From contig WIDE01000016.1 in assembly GCA_015039315.1 (NCBI GenBank), positions 336,410 to 400,409 on the forward strand: DNA of 64,000 nucleotides, read 5' to 3'. Below, in pieces: positions 1-12,219 of this stretch (within the stretch, counting starts at the first letter, position 1; each line of letters begins with the position of its first letter). The translations under genes and the position numbers were made by a program. The notes beneath the pieces were generated by a model. It was not told the origin of the DNA. It saw only the letters and a list, made by a program, of their open reading frames with translations, and did no database searches. The stretch is from Clavulina sp. PMI_390. Its lineage: Eukaryota; Basidiomycota; Agaricomycetes; Cantharellales; Hydnaceae.

Positions 1-243
1 TCGAATGCTCCTGTGCCAATATCCCGCATAGCGGCAGCAACTGCTGCTCTGCCTTCTCTCCTTTCCTCTCGAGCACGCATGCGAAACGAGCCCTGGGTCA
101 AACCGTCGCTGTTGAGTGGGACGAGTGCTGCCCCTGCGCTTCGGCCACAGGCGCTAGAGCACCTCGTCCTTCCAAAGGAGCTGGTTGGGGGAAATGAAGC
201 TTGGTACCACGAACGGATAGATGAATTCACGATTGCGACATGA
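1..243 (+). CDS. C-terminal end of an unrecognised protein, cut by the window edge
   Basis: The reading frame is open from base 1 to a TGA at 241-243, giving about 80 residues that end in DEFTIAT. Nothing inside needs to be a start, so this would be the last exon of a gene lying mostly left of the window. The segment is rich in Ala, Leu, Pro and Arg, with a more ordinary tail containing NEAWYHERIDEF. I recognise no domain. It could also be a chance open frame, because 80 codons is not long. Confidence 0.35.
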   Translation, partial: SNAPVPISRIAAATAALPSLLSSRARMRNEPWVKPSLLSGTSAAPALRPQALEHLVLPKELVGGNEAWYHERIDEFTIAT

Positions 244-524
244 TTCAATTAGATACCCTCCAAACCTATTAGATCATTATAGTTCTTTGCTCCTTGCAGC
301 ATCTCGTTAGATACAACTTCCCATCTTCCTTTAGCGACAGTAGTGTAGTGTTCCACTCAAATTCAGATATTGTCAATAAGTCTCCATCCTACTATCAACT
401 CTAAACATCCTTGACCCAGGTGTATCGATCTATTCCTCGTACGAGCTGAGTGAACAATGCTTGCAACAGACCAGTTACTACCTCAGGGCATCCTCGGACC
501 TACGGCATCCTCCTACTCTTGTCA

Positions 525-3464
525 CTATTCTTGCTTCCCTTTCCCCTTCTCCTTGTCCACCTCCAACTGCTCCATCTCAATCGCCTGCGCCTCTGCGACT
601 GCTCCCTCCGAAGGGATCATAAGGGGCTCAGCATTCGCAGCATGTTTTGCACCCTCAGCAGGTGCCTCGACATCGGCAGGAGGTGCTCGGCCATGGGAAA
701 GTCTCATGTCCATTTTAATATTCCCCAGAAAGAGCGCTGCAATCAAGGCAATGGCAGCCCAGGGTACACCAATCAGGTAGACACTAAAAGGAGTGATATG
801 GCGAGATATAATGTAAAAGAGAGAAAGATTCACAATTAGTAGCTGTAACATGAGGAGGGACACGGAAAGACTCACGCTCCAAGCGTCTTAGTATAAGCTT
901 CGAGGACCGCAGGGCGAAGGTCCTACAGATAAATTTTAGTCATGTCTTCTAGGTCAGCAAAATAGAGATTTCCTACATCGGGAACGCTCGTCCATACTGC
1001 CAAAGCATTATCTCGAACCTGAGTAGTAATTTCCGGAGACAAGGTAGGCGCATACTTGGTGATGTTTACAGGTATCATGTTCTCAAAGACAGAACCACCG
1101 ATACCTATGCCGTAGAGGCGTCCAATGAAACCACAGCTAACGGATGTAGCATAGCCCCGCACATGTAAGCTCAATGGAAAACAAAGAAACATGGAAGAGG
1201 GTAGGTGAGCTCACAAGGTAATAGCCCCAGTCCCAAGGGTAACGTATTGCGGCTCGTTTCTAAACTCGTATTGCGCGAGAATCTTCCCGTGAGATAAGGA
1301 TAAGGGTTATGCAATCATCAGGACCACCTGGAGCAATAAAGACTGAGTCCACATACTATGACATTCTGCAACACTAGACCGCAGCCAAAACCCAGGAAGG
1401 CAGAATAGCCCATTGGATAACTTTTGCTGTCAGTTGCCTTGACCGAGTATAGAAGGCCGCTGCCAATACAGATAATCGCAGGACCAGTTAACATGAGAGG
1501 CCATGGGCTATATAATATGAACTGATTCTGTTAACCAGGCGATATAAACTCTTTATGGAATCGCGACGCACCGTCCGAATCTTGCCAGGATACGACCGGC
1601 AGTAATGAGGACCGCGACGTTGACAATGATCATCGGCAAAAGTAATATCCCGGCTCTTGTGGCTGAAGTACTAGGGTGGCATACCGTTACCAGTTAACTC
1701 TTCAATCGATGGGAAAGTAACGTACTGGTAAAGTGCTTGGTATCCTTCGGCAAGATATTGAGCGAGGGAGACAAAAGGCGCCTGAATGCAGCAAGAAATA
1801 ACGGCTGCGCAGCTATGATTCACAGTTGAGTTAGAGCCCACAAAATAGCATGAGAGGCAAGCAAAGCATGTACATGACGACTGGCCGTTTGAAGACACGA
1901 ATAGGCATCATGGCATTAGGGCCCATGTAGAACTCCCATGCGATGAACACTGCCGGAAGGATGGGGATGAGAATAAACATCACGATGATGGAAGCATTTT
2001 TCCAGTTCTTTGTTACACCCTGGGAGCGAACGAACCGAATGAAGGCTTCAGTATCTGGCTCGTTATCTGGTATAATTCGACTCACGCCTTCCTGCATCAC
2101 CAAAATAGAGACGCAACCCCACCCAAGAATGATGGCGATACCAACCCAATCGCATGCGAGGAGCTGGTGTAGCATGTGCCACCCATATCCCTTGTAGGTG
2201 TCAGCGCGACCATAAGGAGCACGCGTGGGGACTAAAATCACGATGAGGGCACAAGCGAAACCGCCAATGGGAAGGTTGATGTAGAAGCACCTAGATGGGG
2301 AGCAAATGCAAGGTGAATTTCACAGCTACGCCTTTGTGTTTGCCACGAATATAGCCTACCATCGCCTACAAAGAGGGGAGGTGGGGGTAGTTGACTACAT
2401 TAGTGAAAGTAGCGTGACATCGGAGAGAGGTCTGGAAACGCACCACGACGCATGATCGGTTACAGCACCACCGATGAGGGGCCCAGTGACAGAGGCAACC
2501 GCAAATCTATCGAGCATCGGACTTCTTGAGCAAATGGCGAACCGCCAGAAGGACCCGGACTTACACAACACCAAAGAAACCCATCAGCCGAGCTCTCTCA
2601 GCCATCGTTGTCATCTTTCGCCCGGCATGAATATGTTAATGAAGGATACGCGCAAAGGACAGGCCAAGCTGTTACCTCGGTTATTAACATGAGCGCGGAA
2701 TTGAAGATTCCACTGCCGCCAATCCCGGCGATTGCCCGCCCCAGAATGAGGATAGTCATGTTGGGCGCTACTCCACACAGCAAGGAGCCAATCTTCAGGT
2801 GAAGATGTAGGTTAATCCGGAAGCGTACTCGACAGGAATATTGGCAGATAGAGTGAAACCTACCTCAAAAATAGTGATCGCAAAGAGGCAAGCATGTTTG
2901 GCAGGGAATATCATAGTCCATTGAGCGAATGCGAGGTTGAACGCCAAAAGAGTGAGGCTAGCAGGATTTGGACACGTTCAATAACAAAAAACCGGGTGAG
3001 CCCGGGTAGAAACGTACAAGAAGCCGTTTGAAATCCAGCTGATTTGAGTCAAGGAGTGGAATTGCGTGGTGATCTTGGGGATAGCAGTCACTAGATGGGG
3101 ATCAGCGGGGGAGTAGAAAGTGTTCAGACGGGGAGACTCACCGACAATGAGTTGGTCAAGCTTCGCGGAAGGAAAATGTCTGGTTTCTCAGCGATGTCAT
3201 ATTGGAGGAGAGGCAGAGAACTTACCGCGAACAAGAAAACCATCAGCATGATGGAGAGGAAAATAAGCACGAAACGCGTTCGAGAAAGCTGTCGAACTCA
3301 GTGCATCAGACGGGCGAGAATCGTGCTTAAGATATGGAATGATCTACTTTGTAAGGCTCTTGAACCTTTGGCCCTGTCGGTTCAGAGGGGTTTGCACTCG
3401 CTGTCGGCGTTAGCGCTTCTTCAGCGAGTGACGCATGGGCATCGCTCTGCCTGGTGGCTGCCAT
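525..3464 (-). CDS. DHA2-type MFS transporter (14-helix drug/solute exporter family)
   Basis: A polytopic plasma or vacuolar membrane permease of the major facilitator superfamily, probably a proton antiporter; the substrate is unknown. The start is the ATG at 3464. A hydrophilic Ser/Glu-rich N-terminus is spliced to a first helix carrying FALDQLIVVTAIPKI, the family's 'LDxTIV-TALP' signature at the end of helix 1. Further on, CGVAPNMTILILGRAIAGIG matches the helix 4 region of DHA2 proteins. Later exons carry helices at about 2241-1831 and 1192-923. The last exon (875-525) has a final helix and a charged Lys/Glu tail. About ten short introns split it. It faces the amidohydrolase gene head to head. 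It might be annotated as siderophore- or aflatoxin-efflux-like, but substrate cannot be called from sequence. Confidence 0.85.
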
Positions 3465-4564
3465 GTTATGTTAGGGGAGATGTAGAGTCCAGGCGTATGG
3501 ATGGGTCATTATTTAAATGTTTGTACGCTTAGGAGCAAGCGGCAACGCTGCTTGCGTATTCGTGGGCGGCAAGGTGGTAAGGTACAGCGGTTAGAGTGAA
3601 TGTCGGATCAGTAAAGGGAGGTGAGGTAGATTTGCAGGGGGACACGTCCTCGATTCGGCTCCGTGAGGCTGCAGCAAGGACTTTGGGCCTCCATCCACAA
3701 CGTATATCGACGCCTTTCCGATAAAGAGCTCTTTCCTAAACATTCTGATATATGCCGGCTGCCTTTTGGTATTCCTAGAGCTTTTCACCTTTCCTGATAT
3801 TGAGTCATTTCGTAACACCCCATTACCAAATAAGACTACGACAGGTTGATGAGTCATAAACAGAGTGAAGGTGCTCACCCAAAATAGTGTGCGTAATTCT
3901 CCATAATAATTGGAAGCAACTTCGGCAGGAGCCTGACGCAACTCGCCAGGGACCTGGTTACAAGTAATACCCATGTAGTCAAATCGCAGCCCACGCGTCC
4001 ATAGTGAGGGATATATGGTGAAACAGTCATATGTGCCATGGTTTTGGGCGTCATAAGTGGGAACGGAACCTGAGACACGGAGCAATGGCGCGCCGCTTAG
4101 GTTGTGCGCTACGATGCCGATATGTATTATCTTCACCGCTTTCAGAATAAAATATACACCCTCCCACCTTCCAGAAACCATTGAGAGTTGACAGAGAAAG
4201 GTTTCAACTGTCGCACGCCGCTTTTGCCCAAGGGAGAGCCGTACTCGAGGATATTATAGTTGTCTCATCTCGGTACGAGAAATCGCTTTGAGCGGAATAT
4301 AAGAATATTCCGACATTCGGCAGTGATCGGTCTGGGCATTGCGTTTGCGGCTACGGTCCATGCCAACATTGAGAGTGAGCCCCATGCGAAGGTTTTTGTG
4401 CGCAAAATTTCTTCATCATGGCTGTAGATTTTTTTTACTCCACATTAAGCGTAGTTTACTTTCGAGCTTGTGTTTCTGGTTTGGAGTGATTCGCGTCGCA
4501 AAACAAAGTTGGGAGTGTTCCGACCGTGGGAACTGCGCCACTCACCAGCGGCCTCGAGAGCATC
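3465..4564. other. Divergent intergenic region, MFS / amidohydrolase
   Basis: This 1.1 kb separates two divergent genes. It contains an unspliced 196-codon ATG-started frame on the minus strand (4181-3591) that resembles nothing I know and has an equally anonymous overlapping frame. I treat it as unproven. No tRNA or repeat is visible. It probably holds both promoters. Confidence 0.4.
3510..3518 (-). promoter_or_regulatory. A/T-rich TATA-like box of the MFS gene
   Basis: TATTTAAAT lies 46-54 bp upstream of the MFS start codon in otherwise mixed sequence. It is a plausible TATA-like element, though the spacing to the ATG would leave only a very short leader. Confidence 0.3.
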
Positions 4565-7424
4565 ATGTTGCGAGCGCGAAGGTTCCCTCCGCGCCCTCCA
4601 AGAGACGCCAACGGGGCAAGTGATCATCCCGTGGATAGTCAGTCCCTCTCGGCTCACCACCAGCGCGGCCGAGTACGAGCAATCATCAGCGCGTGCTTCA
4701 TTGGAATTCTCTTCCTTCTTGTTTCCTCCAAGCGAGCTCGGCATGCACGACTCCCAATCATCTATGCCGTCTGTGCCAAAGAGGGGGCGCAAATATACAC
4801 TGTCGACGCTGAAAACTCGAATGTTGCGTGTATTGTGGTGTCAGATGATATCATTGTGGATAGAGGCTCTCTCAAGGACGTTCGCAGAAGGTGGGGAGAT
4901 CGAGATACCACTGGACCTGCTATCGAACCTGCGGATCCCGCCAATAATCCTAGGTCTGGAACAAAGATATTCTACCTTCGGCCAGGGGAAGCACTATATC
5001 CTGGATTCACCGACGCGCACGCCCATATTCTTGGTATGTGAACAAACTGACAGTCTGACTGTAGACCGCCGCCATTGATATTCCATTGTCTCTCAGGTTA
5101 TGGAGAAGCTATGCAACTGCAGCTTCAAGATGCAAGCTCTGCAACATGTAAGCCCTACCTCTTTGCAGAACATGTGTTACTGGAAGTTCACCTCCGCCTG
5201 GAAAGCCGCTGTCCAAAAGGTCTTGGCGTATGTGGAGAGCCATGACGATGTCTTGAAGGATCCTTCGCAGTGGATAACCGGCCAAGGGTGGAACCAGAAC
5301 GCCTGGGACGATCAGTCCTACCCTTCTGCAGTAAGCCTCCTCCTTGCCTCGTTGGATCCGCTATACTAACGAATAACTTGCACCTTTCTCTTTTGATCCG
5401 ACCTCCCAGGCAGATCTCAATGTTGTATGTGCTATTTTCATGACCCTAGTGCCAGATGTTGACTTTATCAAATATCGTCAAGGAACTCTTGATAGGTCGG
5501 CCGATTGCACTCTACCGCGTGGATGTACATGCCATGTGGGTCTCCGACAAGGTAATTGAGCTCCTTGGCCCTCTACCGGAAACTGTAGAAGGTGGAGAAA
5601 TAGTTCGCGACGCCAAGGGGAAGCCGACTGGTCAGGCGTTCTTATTGACATTGTTTCTCGCCCTGCACTCACTTCCCGTATTACTCGCAGGTATCTTCGT
5701 CGACAACGCGATGCTTCTTGTCGGTGTGTACCGTTCCCAGACGTGATATGAGTAGGGCTAAATCAAGTCATAAGAGGCTATCAAACCAGCGTGGAGCGAT
5801 CAGCAGTTATTCGCAGGTTTCAGCACTGCCATGAATGATGCTCTGCGATTCGGCCTCACTTCCAGTAAGCCCCATTCTGTCTGGCACCCGCAGGTACTAA
5901 TTATTTATACATCCCGTAGTCCACGACGCCAGTTCCTTCCCCTTCATGATCGAATTCTTCCGCAAGTGGGTGTTCACATTTGTTTTCATGAGTTATCCTG
6001 ACAAACGAGTAGGATGGCAGATCAGGGGCTGCTACCAGTTAGTCAATCCCACCAATCTCTCGTTAACAAGTGGCAACTAAATCCATTTGTAGCTACGGAT
6101 ATACCCTATGGCGCACCTCGACGATGGGTCCTATTGGGGCGATCAATTTGAGCGGTTCGACCACCCTTCTGGGCGATTGAACGTGCGAAGTGTAAAACTC
6201 TTCACGGATGGTATGCCTGATGGAACTCTTCGTCTCCCTGAGTACTCATCCAAAGACCTTTACTCAGGTGCTCTTGGAAGCTTCGGGGCAGCTTTGCTCG
6301 AGCCATATAGCGATAACCCTGCAACCAGTGGGACGTTGATCTATCCAGAGCACGTTATCACATCGATGGTTCACGATTTTGTGGCAAATGTACGCTTTCC
6401 AGATTTATCGTATATGCACTCGTTCTCATCAGTCTCATGATGGATCTAGGGATGGCAAACTGTACGTGATATCCTTCTTCCTCTCCGCCTTGGTAATCGC
6501 TTATTTCGTCCTCCGTCTAGAACGTTCACTGCATTGGAGTGAGCTCGTCTATTCGCACACATTATTCGGTCATTCCTAACAATATACCAGGACCGAGCGA
6601 ACCATATTGTCCTCAATGCGTTCGAGGCGGCGCTACAGACTTCCAACGCGACTTCGTCTGGGAGACATAGGATCGAGCATGCTCAAATTATCCCCCTTGA
6701 AGACTTGCCTCGCTTTGCCGAGCTTGGTCGTGAGTCTGCCCAGAGTTCTATCCAGACTTTTATTCACGAAGGATTATTGCGTTTTACTGCCTAGTTATTG
6801 CGAGCATGCAGCCCACTCACGCTACTTCAGATATGGGATATGCGGAACAAAGATTGGTAAGGTATCATTTGTATCTTCGTGCTCTCCTCCAGTCTCATGC
6901 TCCTCATATAGGGGCCTGAAAGAATAAAGGGAGCCTATGCTTGGCAATCACTAGCTAAGTTAGTCTATATTCGAACTACTGTCACAACTCTCCCTCTAAT
7001 GCTCGGGTAGAACCGGGGCCCATCTGGCGTTGGGTTCTGATGCCCCTGTTGAGAGTCTCAACCCTCTCTTTGGCTTCTATGCTGCAATCTCGCGCCTCTG
7101 GCAAGATGGTACCTCACCACACGGACCAGGCGGCTGGTAAGCTTTCTGCATCTTCCCTGGTTATTTTTTTTGGTGCCACTCACATTTGTCATGACTAGGT
7201 ATCCATCTGAGCACCTATCACGTACGCAGGCTCTCCGAGGAATGACGATAGATGCCGCGTATGCCTCGTTCTCAGAGTCTACACTGGGCTCATTGGAAGT
7301 AGGAAAAAAGGCGGATTTCGTGGTGCTGTCTAAAGACATCATGCGGGTGCCGATCAACGAAGTTTTGAGTGCCAAGGTACAAGCTACCGTTGTCGATGGA
7401 AGGCTTGAGTTTGGAAAGTTGTAG
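4565..7424 (+). CDS. Amidohydrolase-3 family metal hydrolase, YtcJ-like, membrane-anchored
   Basis: A metal-dependent hydrolase of the amidohydrolase superfamily (amidohydrolase-3/YtcJ group, which hydrolyses amide or formamide-type bonds; substrate unknown). The first ATG in frame is 4565. A signal-anchor helix (AIISACFIGILFLLVSS) lies near residue 45. The metal site is visible across exons: GFTDAHAH with the HxH at about 5017-5030, SVKLFTDG with the candidate lysine at about 6190, NVHCIGDRA, RIEHAQI, and the late aspartate in LGSDAPVE. The Gln-Pro-Thr-His-Ala-Thr-Ser-Asp-Met segment, also typical, is at about 6808. The C-terminus has the usual 'LGSLEVGKKADFVVLSKDI' composite-domain strand. 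There are about ten introns; the one after the codons for Ser-Leu-Ala uses GTTAGT as donor. All expected ligands are present, so it should be active. The anchor suggests an ER lumen or cell-surface location. Confidence 0.87.
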
Positions 7425-7642
7425 CTCTATCGCTCCCAGTGATCGGGTTGGATAGGACCACGGAGACACAATGCAACTATGTATTTGGGAAACACGAGTT
7501 AAGGTACAGAACAACGTTGGGAGTACATAATATTGCCTATTCAAAACATTTTTGCGATATTCAAGACAACAATAGTGGGAAACAACCCTTTTGGAGATTT
7601 TGGCTTATGAATGCGGGTGGCAAGCGCATACAGAAGCGCAAA

Positions 7643-10010
7643 TTACATGGGTGGTGGGGAGGTGAGGTTGACGTGGACAGATTTGATCTCCATATATTCC
7701 TTGAGGGCCTCCTCACCATATTCGCGCCCCATCCCAGATTCTGTAAACGAATTAAGTGGGAAGTGCAGTGGTTGGTTAGTACAACATTCGCTACGGCTCA
7801 TTGACGAGATGAATTGTGCATACGTCTGAACCCGCCGAAGGGTACATTAATCTCCACAATCGAATGCGAGTTGATCCAGATAGTGCCGGCCTGCAGCTTT
7901 CTGGCGATTGTCAACGCGTTAGTCATTTCACGGGAGAAAATAGCAGCGGATAGGCCATAGTTGGTGTCGTTTGCAAGCTTGACGAGCTCCTCGTTTGAGC
8001 CAAAGCGGGCAACGACGACGACTAGATATCACAATTTTTATTGGAATGCGGATTCATCAAGGGGAGTGAGGCGGATAGGATGGTTAGTTCCTTCTTCAGC
8101 AACGTAAAGAACCAAGAGCAAAGCACGAACCTGGACCAAAGATTTCTTCACGGACAATTCGCATCTCAGGTTTAACGTCGGTGAAGACAGTGGGTTCAAT
8201 AAAGTAACCTTCCTCGCCAACGCGCTTTCCGCCACATTCCAACTTGGCGCCTTCTTGCTTGCCGATCTCGATGAAAGACATGATTCGCTAAATTTACAGT
8301 ACCATTGTTAGCCTTGGCCGCAGAACCAAAAGCTTGAAGCGCTCACGTCGAAGTGTGTCTTGGAAATCTGAGGTCCGTTGAAAGAGTTTGGAGAGAAGGG
8401 GTCGCCCACGGGAAGGTGTGAGACGACGCCCATGAACTCCTTCATGAACGCATCGTAGATTGAATCGTGCACATACACGCGAGACCCTGCAAAGCATGTC
8501 TGGCCCATGTTAATCCTGGGGATAGCACCCACGGAATATCAACAATGAATGAGTGATCAGCCGATGATTGAAGTCGGGAACGAAACAATCCAGCGTTTGA
8601 ACTACTTACATGATACCGAATGCCGCCCACTTAGCTGCCTCGGTGATGTTTGCGTCCGCAAGCACCACACTCGGTGATTTTCCTCCAAGCTCGAGAGTAA
8701 CCCTCTTCATGTTGGACTCGGCGGCAGCCTTCATAATCTGCCTGCCCACCTGAGTGCCTAGTAAGTAGCCACTTGGCCGTAAGGACTTATACCACACAAG
8801 CCATAAGGAAAGACTTACTGCCAGTAAATGAGATCTTACCAATACCCATGTGGCTCGAGAGCGCCGCCCCGACGGTGTTTCCGTACCCTGGAAGAATGCT
8901 GATGACACCTGGGGGGAATCCAGCCTCAACACTGAGCTGTGCGACCCTTAGAATCGTGAGCGGTGTGAGTTCGGAAGGTTTGAGGATTACACAGTTGCCT
9001 GTTGCCAAGGCCGGCGCGATTTTTAGGATCGCCATCGTTAAGGGGACATTCCACGGAACTACGGAGGCCACGATGCCGATTCTACGAATGCCAAGAGAGG
9101 ACGAAGGGTTGGGAAGTGTTACGAGAAGTTTGGAAGCGAAACGCAGAAAGTATGATGGCGAACTCACGGTTCGGCGAGTGTGAATGCCATCTTGGTGAGA
9201 TTAGCTACAATTTCATACCAGGGCAGGTACGAGAAAGGCAGTAATCGAGGCGCGGTGAGATGATGAGGTTGTGATTGAGTGTCAGGGTCAGCCTTCCGCA
9301 AATCACAACATTCACTCACTTTCCATCGTCGTTCCTTTAATCTTATCAGCCCAGCCACCGTAGTAACGTAACAGCTCTGCCGCAATGCGGATGTCGACGT
9401 GTCTCGAGAAGACATACGATAGACCTATTGTGCGGGAAATGCAAGATCGGAGGGAACGTGTCAATGAGTCATTCAATACTTGGTAAGAAGAATCAAGGGT
9501 CGTTTGAGGTCTCGCCTCATCTCTTATTCGAATATGCGCCAGCGGCGTTCGCACAACCACCAAAGAGGAAAAGAAACCGCGAAAGGAAGTGAAGGCGTAC
9601 CAGCGTTGAGAGACTCGACGGCGGCAAGTTCATCGGCATGCTTCTCGATGAGCTCAGCAAGCTTGATCATGAGTTTACCGCGTTCAACCCCTGGGGTGTT
9701 CAGGCCCCATGTTGAATCGAAGGCTTTTTGGGCGGCGGCGACGGCGAGATCGACATCCTTGCTGGTGGCGCCAGCAATTTGCCCGATCACCGAACCAGTT
9801 GATGGGTTGACGAGACTAGAGAACAGGGATCAGAGAAATAGATCGAGGTATTAGACAATCAGCGCCATGGGTTGCTCACTCGATCAGGCCGCCCTCGACT
9901 GCGGGGACGAATTTGTTGTCATAGAACAGACCAGTGGGGATCGAGACCTTGTCGGCGAAGTTGGGGAAGGGCTTCTCCTCAAAGTTCCAGTTGAAGGTAG
10001 TTCCAGCCAT
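7643..10010 (-). CDS. NAD(P)+-dependent aldehyde dehydrogenase
   Basis: Oxidises aldehydes to acids, in the cytosolic/mitochondrial ALDH class 1/2 group. The ATG at 10010 begins [15 protein letters not shown]; no mitochondrial presequence is obvious. The Rossmann cofactor region includes [12 protein letters not shown] and KISFTGS. The general base lies in [13 protein letters not shown] (Glu) and the nucleophile in [11 protein letters not shown] (Cys). The C-terminal oligomerisation strand is formed by [15 protein letters not shown] after the last intron, ending [12 protein letters not shown] at a TAA at 7643. Family members are about 500 residues, which fits. It is convergent with the amidohydrolase, with only 218 bp between stops. 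A role downstream of that hydrolase is possible but is inference. Confidence 0.92.
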
Positions 10011-10881
10011 GGCTTTTGTGTAAGGTTGGAAAAAGTAGGGGGAGGTAGCTTCAGCAGAGCGTGAACGCTAGGTTGGAGCCCAGATGCCAAGTCGCCCCGT
10101 CTTATATCTAGTTTGCATTGAATGGCCTTTCGTAATAATTCGGCAGAAGAAGGCGGCAGGGTCTGATCTCATTGACAAGCGGCGGCCTTCGTAGGCCTCG
10201 AGCTCAGGGAGCTTCATTTAGAGCCATTTCGTATTCTCTTGACTACGGGACCTGAGATGAATTGCCATCGATTGAGAGAAGACCTCTTGCTGATTTGAGC
10301 AGCAAACCCCAGCTTGATGAGGGCTCACGATGCTGCGCAAACTCAACCTGATTGTGCAGGTCATCTCGGGTGTTGTGAGACGGAACACCGGTGTCGGCGC
10401 CGTCACTGATAATGGTGACAGGTCCATTCAATTCTGATACACCCATACAGTCTGCCTTCCGCCGATCCATCCCACATTATCTCGAATTATATATGGAAGG
10501 GTGGGGAACAGTGATCCAAGGGGTGCGGATGCGCTGGTAAGGGTACCGCACAGGGTACACTGGCCACGAGGTCAATGCAAATCTATCGCAAGAGTAAAGT
10601 GCTTCGGAACAATCACACATGTTAAGCACGAGGCGGGGGTGGTCGTTCTGTTCATTATACTTGTACTTATTCGCCAAATGCGGTTCTGCACAACTCCATT
10701 ACTCCTGTGTGCAATCTGGCTGGTCATCGGCGATCACAGGTTGAGGCGCCTGCCATCCAGACTTCTGGCCGATCATTTACAGGCATATTATTGTGGAGGT
10801 AGGTAAATAGGATGTTCTGAGTCCAACTTGGGAACAAAGCCATCGATTTCATCCCTCTGCCTCGCCGGAGCCTTTTCTGAA
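10011..10881. other. Intergenic region, ALDH promoter side
   Basis: About 870 bp between the ALDH start and the end of the chaperone gene. Frames in it are short and unrelated to known proteins. Apart from the ALDH TATA-like box, I see nothing. Confidence 0.5.
10101..10106 (-). promoter_or_regulatory. TATA-like box of the aldehyde dehydrogenase gene
   Basis: On the minus strand the sequence reads GATATAAGAC about 91-96 bp upstream of the ALDH start codon, a reasonable TATA position for a fungal gene. Confidence 0.35.
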
Positions 10882-12116
10882 TCAGCCGAAGAGCGTCTGG
10901 TCGTGGGGTGCTCCAAACAGCCCCTGCCGCCAGCTACTCGGCTCTTTCCAAGCTGATTATCGGTTGATTGTGCACCCAGCAGCAAAAAGGAAAGGGGACA
11001 CGACAGGCACATCAGGTAGATCCCCGATCAAGCCAACCCGGTATGAAGTGTCAGTCACACATATTAGGCCCGAATAGGCGGTCGCAAAAGCCAGCAAATA
11101 ACAGAGGTCGTTATGAGTGAATGCAATCTCAACAGGAAGGGTAAATTTTGACGTACCAAACTCTTCCGTTATCCCAATAGCTCGTGCCACGATTGTTGCC
11201 ATCATCACTGCATCCTCTCGATTGTCTCCCTCAAGGACATATTGCAGTATCGTGGCGCTTGCTGGGGCGGAGGCGTTTCCACTCATTTCTCGTAGTAATG
11301 GTACCGTCAAGCCTGAAGAGGGTAGTTTGAATGGCTCCGAGGATGGGGAACTGCTAAATGGGTGTGGGGAGCCAGGAGGCATGAATGGGGGAATCATTGA
11401 GGAGAGCTTTTCCGTGAGAGGAGGCACTGGCGTGGATGATGAAGTGGGGAGAAAATACGCAGGGGTTCTGACAAGGAGTTGACAACGATGCTTGTTGGTG
11501 AGATAGGCGAAAAACAATGAGAATCAGGGAAAGGCGCTCACATCATATGAGAGTCTGGACGATTTGACAGATCAAGCCCGGTGAGGAACAAGATTGACGA
11601 GAAGCCCCCCTCGGTCGCATATTTTACAAATGATTGGATAAACTCCAGTTTGCAAGCCTAGGGATGCACACTGAATGGATGAGAGGGAATCCTATCATTC
11701 CGCCTGGTATAAGAACCCAAGGCTCACCTGCATTACGGGTGATCTCTGCTGCACCAGGGCATATTCTGCAAACCCACTGGGCTTGCTAAAAAGCTCCAAA
11801 GGAGTTGTGATCCCTGGCGCATTATTGTCGAGCATCCCAGCGACTGGGATGAGATATTGTGCTTGTTCGCTCAGGATTGCAACACGCTCTAGCCCGAGTG
11901 ATGAGATGAGGATGTCTACAGCTAGCTGTGGCAGGTTTGCGGTGGAGACAATGGGCTTGATTGCAAGGGCATATCCACAATGTATGCAAACGGTTTCCGC
12001 CCAGATCGCATATCCATGAAGTAATCTTAATTAGTTTGCGAGGAAGCAACAAGCTCTTAAATGATTCTCACAACAACCAGGATTTTCCCTGAGGTAGAGA
12101 AAGCGTTAGATGCCAT
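10882..12116 (-). CDS. PAC2: Proteasome assembly chaperone 2
   Basis: PAC2/PSMG2 (yeast Add66) dimerises with PAC1 and helps build the 20S alpha-ring in the cytosol. My splice model is five exons: 12116-12072, 11955-11728, 11657-11542, 11467-11157 and 10952-10882, giving 256 residues, normal for the family. Visible signatures are KILVVPIVSTANLPQLAVDI near the start, LSNRPDSHMITPAY in the middle, LQYVLEGDNREDA, and the conserved end EPSSWRQGLFGAPHD. The last intron (11156-10953, 204 nt) is fully open in frame, so an unspliced reading would give a false C-terminus ending CTINR. The start lies 103 bp from the start of divergent GPI1, so they likely share a promoter. Confidence 0.88.
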
Positions 12117-12219
12117 TTCTGCAGTTCCTTAGTGCAGACGATTACGCGGTGCGTCGCCGATTTGAACGAGTTCCCGTCTCGGTACCGAGGGGCCACCGAA
12201 CCTCCAAAACCATGCCACG
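12117..12219. promoter_or_regulatory. Short bidirectional promoter, PAC2 / GPI1
   Basis: Only 103 bp separate the two divergent start codons, so both promoters must overlap each other or the neighbouring coding sequence. No clear TATA box is visible. Confidence 0.45.

Noticed and set aside
3591..4181. 196-codon ATG-started minus-strand frame in the MFS/amidohydrolase gap
   Set aside because: No domain, no homologous-looking motif and no splice pattern. It lies in a promoter region, so chance cannot be excluded.
10957..11156. C-terminus of PAC2 ending VVSPFLFAAGCTINR
   Set aside because: This is read-through of the last intron. Splicing restores the conserved EPSSWRQGLFG ending.
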